Assembly: GCA_017885385.1 (NCBI GenBank)
Contig: JAFNGF010000357.1
Span: 1 to 5,623 of the forward strand
Length of the DNA stretch: 5,623 nucleotides
Source of the DNA: Planctomycetota bacterium
GTDB taxonomy: Bacteria > Planctomycetota > Phycisphaerae > Sedimentisphaerales > Anaerobacaceae
Reading direction: 5' to 3'
The notes beneath the pieces are model-generated. The model saw only the letters and a list, made by a program, of their open reading frames with translations. It did no database searches and was not told the DNA's origin. Shown here one piece after another: positions 1-5,623 of the stretch; the first letter of the stretch is position 1; every line of letters starts with the position of its first letter. The position numbers and the translations under genes are program-made.

Positions 1-25
1 CCTGTGTAACCCACAGGGCTTTTTT
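1..25 (+). terminator. Rho-independent terminator of an upstream gene
   Basis: A perfect 6-bp stem, CCTGTG (1-6) with CACAGG (12-17), closes a 5-nt loop and is followed by GC and six T (20-25). This is a standard intrinsic terminator for transcription entering from the left. The stem may extend beyond the window edge, since G18 could pair with an unseen preceding base. It separates the exporter operon from whatever lies upstream. Confidence 0.8.
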
Positions 26-149
26 GTTGCGCAGAAGGGAGAGGAGAATGTTTTCAACGGTTACCAAAGACCATAATTAAACCACAAACAACATTTTTCA
101 GGCATAAACTAAGACCTCCCAAAAAAGGGCGATATATGGAAAATTATAC

Positions 150-178
150 TTGAAAGTAAAGAACATAGTGTGTAAAAT
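150..178 (+). promoter_or_regulatory. Predicted sigma70-type promoter of the exporter operon
   Basis: TTGAAA at 150-155 (consensus TTGACA, 5/6) and TAAAAT at 173-178 (consensus TATAAT, 5/6) are separated by exactly 17 nt. Transcription would start around 184-187, leaving a leader of about 40 nt before the first ATG. The surrounding DNA is AT-rich. This is the best promoter match upstream of the operon. None is needed further downstream because the genes overlap. Confidence 0.65.
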
Positions 179-182
179 CACG

Positions 183-201
183 TATATGTAGAATACATAT
201 A
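183..201. promoter_or_regulatory. Perfect inverted repeat, probable PadR operator
   Basis: TATATGTA (183-190) and TACATATA (194-201) are exact reverse complements around a 3-nt GAA spacer. The core reads ATGT-N5-ACAT. PadR-family regulators usually bind ATGT/ACAT-type dyads, the classical PadR site having an 8-nt gap, so the half-sites fit although the spacing is shorter. The repeat overlaps the predicted transcription start and lies 27 nt before the padR-like start codon. That is the expected place for autorepression. Binding by this protein is inferred. Confidence 0.6.
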
Positions 202-228
202 GATGTTATATTTGAAGGGCAGCTAAAT

Positions 229-633
229 ATGTTTGAAGGCAGTGGACTTGCTAAAAAATACAAAATAAAGAAATGCGAATGCCCAAGCGGAAAGATGACA
301 CGGTTTGTCGAGCCGTGTTTATTGTTTTTTTTATCACAAGGTGATTCTTACGGATACGAGCTAATGGCGAAATTGGACAATTTCGGGTTTCCTAAAGCCA
401 AGCCCGACCCCGCGATGGTGTACAGGACGCTTCGCTATCTGGAGAAAGAGGGATTTGTGGTATCGAAGTGGGACACTAAAGGAACTGGGCCGGCGAAAAG
501 AAACTATGGCTTGACGCAAAAAGGAATCGGCCTGCTTCATCTTTGGGCAGAGAGTATTGAAATGCGAAAACAGGTATTGGAGAAATTTCTTAAACAGTAC
601 AGCCAACAATTCAAAAGAATCAGGAAAAAATAA
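229..633 (+). CDS. PadR-family winged-helix transcriptional regulator
   Basis: This 134-residue protein is a small dimeric DNA-binding regulator of the PadR type. The winged helix-turn-helix runs from about residue 25 to 99: a first helix (FVEPCLLFFLSQG, 26-38), the YGYEL motif (41-45), a recognition region (DPAMVYRTLRYLEKEGFV, 60-77) and the wing with the family signature GPAKRNYGLT (87-96). A short C-terminal helix (about 100-134, Lys-rich end) would form the dimer interface. The N-terminal tail carries Cys16-x-Cys18, with a third cysteine at 30. AAGGG (215-219) lies 9 nt before the ATG at 229, which favours this start over the internal Met23. Its stop codon overlaps the adaptor start by one base (TAATG), so it is co-expressed with the exporter. 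It most likely represses the operon through the palindrome at 183-201. The inducer is unknown. Confidence 0.9.
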   Translation: MFEGSGLAKKYKIKKCECPSGKMTRFVEPCLLFFLSQGDSYGYELMAKLDNFGFPKAKPDPAMVYRTLRYLEKEGFVVSKWDTKGTGPAKRNYGLTQKGIGLLHLWAESIEMRKQVLEKFLKQYSQQFKRIRKK

Positions 634-1787
634 TGAATAGAAAACGACTTTTAAGTACAGGCTGGAAGATAGCACTGGTTTTATTAATAGCATTGATTAT
701 TGTTTATCGCATCTATTTTGCTCCTGTATCGGTTCAATCCTGTGCCGTCAAGACAGGTCCGATTTCTGCAGAAGCTATGGGGACTGGAACGCTTGAAGCA
801 CGCGTGCGTGCAACAATCAGTCCGAAAATTTCCGGGCGTATTGCGCAAGTCCTCGTTGACCAGGGGGACAAGGTAATCAAGGGACAAAAACTTGTCCTTT
901 TGGATGACGAGGATCTGCGGCAGCAAGTGGAAATGGCAAAAGCAGAAGTGTCGGTTGCCCATGCCGGTGTGGAAAAGGCCGTTTCAGGAATAAAAAGTGC
1001 AGAAGCCACGGAAAAAGAAGCAAAGGCATCCTATGCCAGAATCTCACAATTAGCACCTTCTGGTGCTGTAAGTGTAGATGCTCTTGAGAAATCCCAGCAA
1101 CAAATGGAAGTTGCCCAGGCGGAATTAAATCGGGCACAAACTGCAAAAATCGAGGCCGAAAAACTTGTCATTAAAGCTGAAGCTTCTCTTCAATTTGCTC
1201 AGGCACAATTATCGTATACCGTGGTCTGTGCACCTTTCGATGGATTAGTTGTCAAGCGTAACCGTGACCCGGGCGATATAGTTGTCCCCGGCAGCATGGT
1301 TTTAGATATGATTTCGCTCGACGAGCTTTGGATATCCGCCTGGGTCGATGAGACTCTGCTGAATCAGTTGGAAGTCGGGCAGGCTTCAAAAATAGTGTTT
1401 CGCTCCGATCCTAAAATAGAACTGCCGGGTAAAGTCGTTCGGATTGCGCCACAGGCGGACAGGGAAACAAGAGAGTTACTTGTTGATGTTGGGATAGATC
1501 GACTGCCAAAGTTATGGGCTATAGGGCAGAGAGCCGAAGTTCATATAGAAACCGCCCGCAAGGAAAATGTGTTTGTGATTCCTCAACGCGTCGTTGTATG
1601 GCGGCAGCAACAACCCGGCGTTTTCGTGATAGATAACGGAAGAACATACTGGCGTAAAATCGTTCTGGGAATACAAGGGAAGGAGAATGTGGGAGTGGCT
1701 AAAGGATTGCAGCCGAATCAAGTTGTTTTAATTCCGAGTTCTAAACTGCCCAGAGACGGGCGAGCGGTAAAGGCAATAACAAAATGA
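633..1787 (+). CDS. HlyD/MacA-like periplasmic adaptor (membrane-fusion protein)
   Basis: This 384-residue adaptor subunit bridges an inner-membrane ABC transporter and an outer-membrane channel. An N-terminal membrane helix spans about residues 11-29 after a basic start (NRKR). The first half of the lipoyl/barrel-sandwich domain is about 49-95 (ISPKISGRIAQVLVDQGDKV, 62-81). A long Ala/Glu/Lys-rich alpha-helical hairpin covers about 96-194. The second lipoyl half includes APFDGLV (200-206) and PGDIVVPGS (213-221). A beta-barrel and membrane-proximal domain follow to the C-terminus. At the hairpin tip R136, L140 and S147 fit the R-x3-L-x6-S motif that TolC-type adaptors use to dock with the channel. 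AGGA at 622-625 serves as ribosome site, 7 nt before the ATG. The start overlaps the padR-like stop by 1 nt and the end overlaps the permease by 4 nt. DevB is the other close architecture, because ATPase and permease are separate genes here. Substrate is not predictable. Confidence 0.92.
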   Translation: MNRKRLLSTGWKIALVLLIALIIVYRIYFAPVSVQSCAVKTGPISAEAMGTGTLEARVRATISPKISGRIAQVLVDQGDKVIKGQKLVLLDDEDLRQQVEMAKAEVSVAHAGVEKAVSGIKSAEATEKEAKASYARISQLAPSGAVSVDALEKSQQQMEVAQAELNRAQTAKIEAEKLVIKAEASLQFAQAQLSYTVVCAPFDGLVVKRNRDPGDIVVPGSMVLDMISLDELWISAWVDETLLNQLEVGQASKIVFRSDPKIELPGKVVRIAPQADRETRELLVDVGIDRLPKLWAIGQRAEVHIETARKENVFVIPQRVVVWRQQQPGVFVIDNGRTYWRKIVLGIQGKENVGVAKGLQPNQVVLIPSSKLPRDGRAVKAITK

Positions 1788-2995
1788 ATCTGGCAACAAA
1801 AGACATTAAGCACAACTTCGGACGTTTTGTTTTAACTTCGGCAGGCATAGGATTATTATTGATGGTGGTAATGGGAATGGGCGGTATCTACAGGGGCATA
1901 GTTGAAGACGCCGTCACGTTAGTTGAGCGCATCGGGGCTGATTTATGGGTGGTTCAAAAGAACACACGCGGTCCTTTTGCTGAAATCTCCCGCATACCCC
2001 GTGATTTGGAAGACGGTGTTTTGACCGTTCCGGGCGTTGAATCGACACACGGATTCGTTTCTCATACGGTGCAGCGCGATTATAAGGGTAAGTCCCTGCG
2101 TCTGACCATCCAGGGATTATCATGGCCACTTGACAAAGGCCTTTGGCTGCCGAAAGCAGCGGGGAGAGGCTTAACACAGGCTCATTATGAGTTAGTGGCC
2201 GATAAATCATCCAGATTGCAGGTGGGGGATAAGCTCCCACTGGGAAAAGAAATCTTCACGGTGAAAGGGCTGACAAAAGGCATGATCTCTCAGGCAGGCG
2301 ACTCCATGGCGTTTATGACATTGGATGATGCACAAGCAGTTCAGTTTGACCTGTCGCCGGAATCCATCCGCATTGAGAGAATGGCCCGCGTAAATCGTTT
2401 ATTCAATATCGAACTCGGCCAAATCCAGCCGCAAATGAGCGAAAGGGCTGGTGGTCCGAGCTCGGGAATACCCGCTTTGGGCACTTCTATGGTTAGCGCT
2501 GTTTTAGTCAGTGTTAAACCCGGCTACAATATTGAGGCAGTTGCTAAACATATTGATGCTTGGCCGGATGTATCGGTCTATACAAAGGATGGACAAAAAC
2601 AATTGCTTCTGCAGGGTCCTGCTGACCGTGCCCGCAGGCAATTGGGTTTATTTCGCAGGCTGCTGATTATTGTTTCGGCCATAATTATGGCCTTGATTCT
2701 TTATACGCTTACTCTCGATAAGCTGCATGATATTGCCATGCTGAAGCTCATAGGCGCAAAAAATTCGCTTATACTCGGGCTTATTATGCAGCAGGCGATA
2801 TTGTTGGGAGGTATCGGTTTCTGTATTGCGTATCTTTTAGGGCAATGGATATTCCCATATTTCCCCCGGCGAGTAGTATTGGTGCGTGGCGACTTATACT
2901 CTTTGGCGATAATTGTGTTCGTTATTTCGATTCTCGCCAGTTTGTTGGGGATTTGGCGTGCAATGCGTGCCGACCCAAGTGAGGTACTGTCATGA
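1784..2995 (+). CDS. FtsX/MacB-like ABC transporter permease (DevC-type)
   Basis: This 403-residue inner-membrane permease has the type VII (MacB/LolCE/FtsX) layout. One transmembrane helix lies near the N-terminus (about 14-36), followed by a large periplasmic domain (about 40-285) and three C-terminal helices (about 293-311, 329-353, 371-391). The segment KLHDIAMLKLIGAKNSLI (313-330) is the conserved cytoplasmic coupling region between TM2 and TM3. The C-terminal RADPSEVLS (395-403) corresponds to the DPxEAL-type ending of MacB-like permeases. The N-terminus (IKHNFGRFVLT, then GADLWVVQKNTRGPFAE at 46-62) resembles DevC-like permeases. It has no fused ATPase, unlike MacB, and the ATPase is the next gene. 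It overlaps both neighbours by 4 nt (ATGA). Such permeases act as mechanotransmission devices, driving periplasmic cargo out through the adaptor/channel rather than moving it across the inner membrane. That role is inferred here. Confidence 0.9.
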   Translation: MNLATKDIKHNFGRFVLTSAGIGLLLMVVMGMGGIYRGIVEDAVTLVERIGADLWVVQKNTRGPFAEISRIPRDLEDGVLTVPGVESTHGFVSHTVQRDYKGKSLRLTIQGLSWPLDKGLWLPKAAGRGLTQAHYELVADKSSRLQVGDKLPLGKEIFTVKGLTKGMISQAGDSMAFMTLDDAQAVQFDLSPESIRIERMARVNRLFNIELGQIQPQMSERAGGPSSGIPALGTSMVSAVLVSVKPGYNIEAVAKHIDAWPDVSVYTKDGQKQLLLQGPADRARRQLGLFRRLLIIVSAIIMALILYTLTLDKLHDIAMLKLIGAKNSLILGLIMQQAILLGGIGFCIAYLLGQWIFPYFPRRVVLVRGDLYSLAIIVFVISILASLLGIWRAMRADPSEVLS

Positions 2996-3696
2996 GCCTG
3001 TCCAATAACAACCCGGCTCTGCAAGCCGCAGGGCTGACAAAGATATACGGCAGCGGCCATACAGAAGTTGTTGCCGTCCGAGATGTCAGTCTCAGTGTGG
3101 CCAGGGGCGAAATCGTCGCTCTGGTGGGGCCAAGCGGAGCAGGTAAATCAACCCTTCTTGCTTTGTTAGGTCTTATTCGCCCACCCAACACAGGTCGGAT
3201 TATTATTGATGAAACGGTTGTTTTTGATAACCATCAGGTAAAAGTAAATGTTCGTCGGTTCCGTCGTCAGAAATTTGGGTTTGTCTTTCAAAAGGCCAAC
3301 CTTATTCCTTTTCTTACCGCTGCCGAGAACGTTCGTCTTGCGATGGAGATAGATGACCAGCCGGCCAGAATCTCACGGCGACGCGCGATGGAACTTCTTG
3401 AATATCTTGGCGTCGCAGAAAGAGCAGAAAACCTGCCAAGCATGCTCTCTGGCGGCGAAGAGCAAAGAGTGGCAGTGGCGCGAGCTTTGGCCAATCGTCC
3501 AAGCTTAATTGTCGCAGATGAGCCGACAGCCGCCCTTGATAGTGTTCACGGTCGACAAGTAATGGAACTGTTCCGCAAAGTTGCTCACGAACAAAACGCC
3601 GGCGTAATTGTGGTTACACACGACCATCGGGCATTGGATTTATTTGATAGAACATTGGAAATGGAAGATGGACAATTACGAAAAAGTCACAATTAA
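2992..3696 (+). CDS. ABC transporter ATP-binding protein (LolD/MacB/DevA type)
   Basis: This 234-residue cytoplasmic nucleotide-binding subunit powers the exporter. All motifs are present in order: Walker A GPSGAGKS (46-53), Q-loop Q100 in FVFQKANLIPFLTA, signature LSGGEEQ (152-158), Walker B LIVADEP (172-178) with catalytic Glu177, D-loop ALD (181-183) and switch His210 in VVTHD. The FQxxNLIPFLTAxENV wording and the length are typical of the LolD/MacB/DevA subfamily that partners FtsX-like permeases. The signature has EE where QQ or EQ is more common, a tolerated variation. It starts within the permease stop (ATGA, 4-nt overlap), and its last 29 nt overlap the outer-membrane factor gene. No motif residue is missing, so it should be an active ATPase. 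Confidence 0.95.
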   Translation: MSLSNNNPALQAAGLTKIYGSGHTEVVAVRDVSLSVARGEIVALVGPSGAGKSTLLALLGLIRPPNTGRIIIDETVVFDNHQVKVNVRRFRRQKFGFVFQKANLIPFLTAAENVRLAMEIDDQPARISRRRAMELLEYLGVAERAENLPSMLSGGEEQRVAVARALANRPSLIVADEPTAALDSVHGRQVMELFRKVAHEQNAGVIVVTHDHRALDLFDRTLEMEDGQLRKSHN

Positions 3697-5125
3697 ACAC
3701 AAACTAATTTTGACGGTAACGTTATTTTTTTGCGTACTGGCAATAGCAGGATGTACCGTCGGACCTGACTATCATAGGCAGGATGCAAACGTCCCATTGT
3801 CCTGGACAGGTGCAGGCCAGATAAAAGGCACGCCATCTTATTCAGAACTTGCCCACTGGTGGACTGGATTTAACGACCCTAATCTTACCTCTTTGGTGGA
3901 AAGAGCAATAAATACGAATTTGGATTTACTCCAGGCGCAGGTGCGAATGCGACAAGCCAGGGCAGCCAGAGGTATTGCAGCGGGAGGTTTATGGCCGACG
4001 GCTGATGCAAGCGGCTCATACACGAGGGGTCGAATTCCGATTTTGGGTAATCCCGACGCCCCGACACGAAACTTGTTTCAAACCGGTTTAGATGCCACAT
4101 GGGAACTTGATGTATTTGGCGGCGTTCGGCGCAGCGTCGAAGCAGCCGATGCAGATGTCCAGTTTGCCGTGGAAGACCATCGCGATGTTTTGGTAACCCT
4201 CGTATCGGAGGTGGCACTCAATTATATCGAACTTCGCGGATTTCAGCAGGAAATCGTGATCGGCCGGAACAACCTTGAGGCCCAGCAGAAGACCGCCGAA
4301 TTAACGCGTAAAAAGTTTCAAGGCGGTTTAGTGGGTGCTTTGGACGTCTCTAACGCCGATGCGCAGGTGGCAACTACCGCTTCTCAGATTCCGGCGCTGG
4401 AAACATCCGCTCAGCAGAGGATTTACAATCTGAGTGTCCTGCTTGGTCTTGAGCCGGCGGCTCTTTTGGCAGAACTGTCGCTGCCTTCATCTATCCCGGC
4501 TAATCTGCCGGAAGTGCCGGTGGGTATTCCATCGGATTTGCTCCGGCGTCGGCCGGACATCAGGCGTGCCGAAGCTCAGATACACAGTGCGACTGCACGC
4601 ATAGGAGTAGCAGCCGCCGACCTGTTCCCAAAATTCAGTCTGACAGGTTCGTTGAGCTTTCAAAACGACCAGCTCCACAGCTTGATCAATCGGCAAAACC
4701 GCTTCTGGACGGTCGGGCCTGCCGTGGACTGGCAAATCTTTACCGCAGGCCGGATCAGTTCCAACATCGAGCTACAAAAAGCACTTCAGCAGGAGTCGTT
4801 GCTTGCGTATCAAAAGACCGTGCTGACGGCTCTTCAGGATGTTGAAAATGCTTTGGTGGCCTATGCCAAACAGCACGAGCGCCGCAAGAATTTGGCGGAT
4901 GCGGTGGCAGCCAACCGCAAAGCGGTGGTTCTGGCTACCCAGCTTTATACGCAAGGTCAGACCGATTTTTTGAATGTGCTGGATGCACAACGGTCGCTGT
5001 TTGTTTCTGAAGATTCGCTGGTGCAGAATACCTGTAACTTGTCGACCGATTTGGTAGCCCTTTACAAAGCCCTCGGTGGAGGCTGGGACAGTGACACATC
5101 GGATATTGACAGGCAGAAACAGTAG
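3668..5125 (+). CDS. Outer-membrane efflux lipoprotein, NodT/OprM family
   Basis: This 485-residue protein is a trimeric outer-membrane channel subunit that would give the ABC exporter its exit duct. I chose the ATG at 3668, not the upstream ATG at 3608. From 3668 the protein begins with a short basic n-region, a hydrophobic core (about 13-24) and the lipobox IAGC, giving a lipidated Cys29. GGAA at 3657-3660 lies 7 nt upstream. The mature start CTVGPDY is the hallmark of the CusC/OprM/NodT class. Further hallmarks are WELDVFGGVRR (145-155), LLRRRPDIRRAEAQ (291-304) followed by ARIGVAAADLFPKFSLTG, and TDFLNVLDAQR (432-442). Two outer-membrane efflux repeats and the length are normal for the family. 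The gene overlaps the ATPase by 29 nt, so coupled translation is likely. This class is more often paired with RND pumps, so its use here by an ABC pump is notable. Some recycling to other pumps is possible. Confidence 0.93.
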   Translation: MDNYEKVTIKHKLILTVTLFFCVLAIAGCTVGPDYHRQDANVPLSWTGAGQIKGTPSYSELAHWWTGFNDPNLTSLVERAINTNLDLLQAQVRMRQARAARGIAAGGLWPTADASGSYTRGRIPILGNPDAPTRNLFQTGLDATWELDVFGGVRRSVEAADADVQFAVEDHRDVLVTLVSEVALNYIELRGFQQEIVIGRNNLEAQQKTAELTRKKFQGGLVGALDVSNADAQVATTASQIPALETSAQQRIYNLSVLLGLEPAALLAELSLPSSIPANLPEVPVGIPSDLLRRRPDIRRAEAQIHSATARIGVAAADLFPKFSLTGSLSFQNDQLHSLINRQNRFWTVGPAVDWQIFTAGRISSNIELQKALQQESLLAYQKTVLTALQDVENALVAYAKQHERRKNLADAVAANRKAVVLATQLYTQGQTDFLNVLDAQRSLFVSEDSLVQNTCNLSTDLVALYKALGGGWDSDTSDIDRQKQ

Positions 5126-5370
5126 AGATGTCTTGATGTATCCAAGCAACCCATTCGTGTCTCCTCCCTAGTAATCGCGAATCAGCTATGTCGCGGTGAA
5201 TGTGTTCCTGGCCGGCTGCGGCACAGCCTGCCCTGAGCGAATCGGCAAAACAAGAAAGCCCTGTTGCTTGGCCGGGTCATCGTAAGCGGCAGCGGCAGCA
5301 ACCTTATTAGCGAAATAGCCCAGCGATTCAGTAATGATTGAAATTCAACCGAGCACCGGCGTTTTTGATT
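5126..5370. other. Non-coding junction region after the operon
   Basis: No convincing gene or intrinsic terminator was found between the outer-membrane factor stop and the transposase remnant. The region contains the 16S rRNA-like fragment at 5168-5210. A minus-strand stretch, 5344 down to 5186, is open for 52 codons with an Ala-rich run (residues about 16-20), but it has no start codon and I do not recognise a family. A weak GTTGCT/AGCAAC pair (5263-5268, 5297-5302) encloses a 28-nt loop with no T-tract. The mixture suggests recombined debris. Confidence 0.5.
5168..5210 (+). other. 16S rRNA-like fragment (3' domain, helix 43 region)
   Basis: From CTAGTAATCG (5168-5177) through CGGTGAATGTGTTCC (5194-5208), the sequence reads as a stretch of the 16S rRNA 3' major domain. 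It corresponds to roughly E. coli positions 1344-1385, just before the universal TGTACACACCGCCCG block. CGCGA (5176-5180) and TCGCG (5191-5195) pair as helix 43 does, with bases that differ from E. coli on both sides. It therefore looks like a genuine rRNA sequence from another lineage rather than chance. The expected flanks are absent: no GGAATCG before it and no CTTGTACACACC after it. It is a fragment, not a functional rRNA gene. It could be a recombination scar or an assembly artefact. Confidence 0.7.
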
Positions 5371-5415
5371 GGCCTCGCTATAGTGATCCACCGCCACAAA
5401 GACGGCAGCAGGGCC
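5371..5415 (-). mobile_element. Possible inverted fragment of a DDE integrase domain
   Basis: Read on the minus strand, this stretch gives AAVFVAVDHYSEA. It resembles the first beta-strand and catalytic aspartate of IS3-type integrase cores, which commonly read FVAVDHxSAE. It lies head-to-head with the plus-strand transposase remnant starting at about 5413. In an intact element the VDH motif should sit about 15-20 residues before RFEALEP on the same strand. The match is short, and downstream minus-strand residues (NQKRRCSVEF) no longer resemble the family, so a chance match is possible. Confidence 0.35.
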
Positions 5416-5623
5416 ACTCGCTTTGAGGCCTTAGAACCGATCCGGCAAGGCGTACGGGACAACTTTGGGGCCTTTGACCAGGACGTAGTCAAAGGGCTGA
5501 GCCTGCGTCACGACCATGGCAGTCAGTACGTATCCGATCACTTTCAAAAGGAGATCAAGTTTCTTGGTATCACTGCATAGCCGGCTTTTGTGCGAGAACC
5601 TGAAGGTAACGGCTGTGCGGAAC
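5413..5623 (+). pseudogene. IS3-family transposase remnant (OrfB integrase core), interrupted
   Basis: The frame beginning at 5413 reads ATRFEALEPIRQGVRDNFG, then GLSLRHDHGSQYVSDHFQ and FLGIT. After a TAG stop at 5578-5580 it continues in the same frame as PAFVREPEGNGCAE to the window end. This is the second half of an rve-type DDE integrase domain of IS3-family transposases. The second catalytic Asp is coded at 5512-5514 and the catalytic Glu at 5620-5622, with exactly 35 residues between them (counting the stop as one). The frame is therefore unshifted and only a nonsense change interrupts it. The stop sits where relatives usually have Ser, consistent with TCG to TAG. The N-terminal half, including the first catalytic Asp, is not present in this orientation. 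An ATG at 5338 opens the frame but its first ~20 residues do not look like transposase. The right end runs off the window. Inactive as it stands. Confidence 0.82.

Noticed and set aside
48..80. Ten-codon ORF (ATG at 48, TAA at 78-80) behind a purine-rich AAGGGAG
   Set aside because: It lies directly after a terminator with no promoter in between and ends 70 nt before the predicted operon promoter. Its length and composition give no support.
115..132. CCC-AAAAAA-GGG symmetry in the leader
   Set aside because: Only a 3-bp stem; too short to be a terminator or an operator.
3608..3667. Upstream in-frame ATG at 3608 as start of the outer-membrane factor
   Set aside because: It would add 20 residues in front of a complete lipoprotein signal peptide and deepen the overlap with the ATPase gene to 89 nt. 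The ATG at 3668 has a ribosome site and gives a normal signal sequence.
5263..5302. Possible hairpin GTTGCT/AGCAAC as a terminator for the operon
   Set aside because: The loop is 28 nt, there is no T-tract on either strand, and it lies more than 130 nt past the last stop codon.
5338..5412. N-terminal part of the 80-residue plus-strand ORF as genuine transposase
   Set aside because: Residues 1-20 (about KFNRAPAFLIGLAIV) do not contain the expected VDH strand. Only from about ATRFEALEP onward is family resemblance clear.
1..5623. CRISPR array, tRNA, integron attC or phage defence system
   Set aside because: No spaced direct repeats, cloverleaf-like sequence or recognisable defence domains were seen on either strand. 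All long frames outside the listed genes are shadows of them.

Overview
The window holds one compact, co-directional (+) five-gene cassette encoding a complete tripartite ABC-type exporter with its own repressor-type regulator. It is followed by a short, rearranged stretch with a piece of 16S rRNA sequence and a decayed IS3-family transposase. The host must be diderm (Gram-negative-type): the cassette includes a periplasmic adaptor and an outer-membrane lipoprotein channel. Taxonomy cannot be fixed from this sequence. The wording of the 16S-like fragment (GTGAATGTGTTCCTG) is reminiscent of Planctomycetota/PVC-type 16S, but that is recall, not a search, and the fragment may not be native to this locus.

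Layout: 1-25 is a rho-independent terminator of an upstream gene outside the window. 26-228 is a leader with a good sigma70-like promoter (TTGAAA-17 nt-TAAAAT) and a perfect 8+8 bp inverted repeat placed at the predicted transcription start, a likely operator for the first gene. 229-633 is a PadR-family regulator. 633-1787 is an HlyD/MacA-like membrane-fusion protein with an intact R-x3-L-x6-S hairpin-tip motif. 1784-2995 is an FtsX/MacB-like (DevC-type) permease. 2992-3696 is its LolD/MacB/DevA-type ATPase. 3668-5125 is a NodT/OprM-type outer-membrane factor lipoprotein. All five genes touch or overlap (1, 4, 4 and 29 nt), so they are almost certainly one transcript with translational coupling.

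How it works together: the ATPase and permease form the inner-membrane motor. The adaptor, anchored by one N-terminal helix, would bridge the periplasm and dock tip-to-tip with the outer-membrane channel. Cargo is unknown. PadR control suggests induction by a small, often hydrophobic or aromatic compound, but that is inference from the family.

Right end: 5126-5412 has no convincing gene. It contains a roughly 43-nt 16S rRNA-like fragment that retains a paired helix. It also has a minus-strand stretch reading like the first-aspartate strand of a DDE integrase, head-to-head with a plus-strand IS3-family transposase fragment. That fragment has exact D-35-E spacing but an in-frame amber stop. This end looks like a scar of recombination, or possibly an assembly junction.
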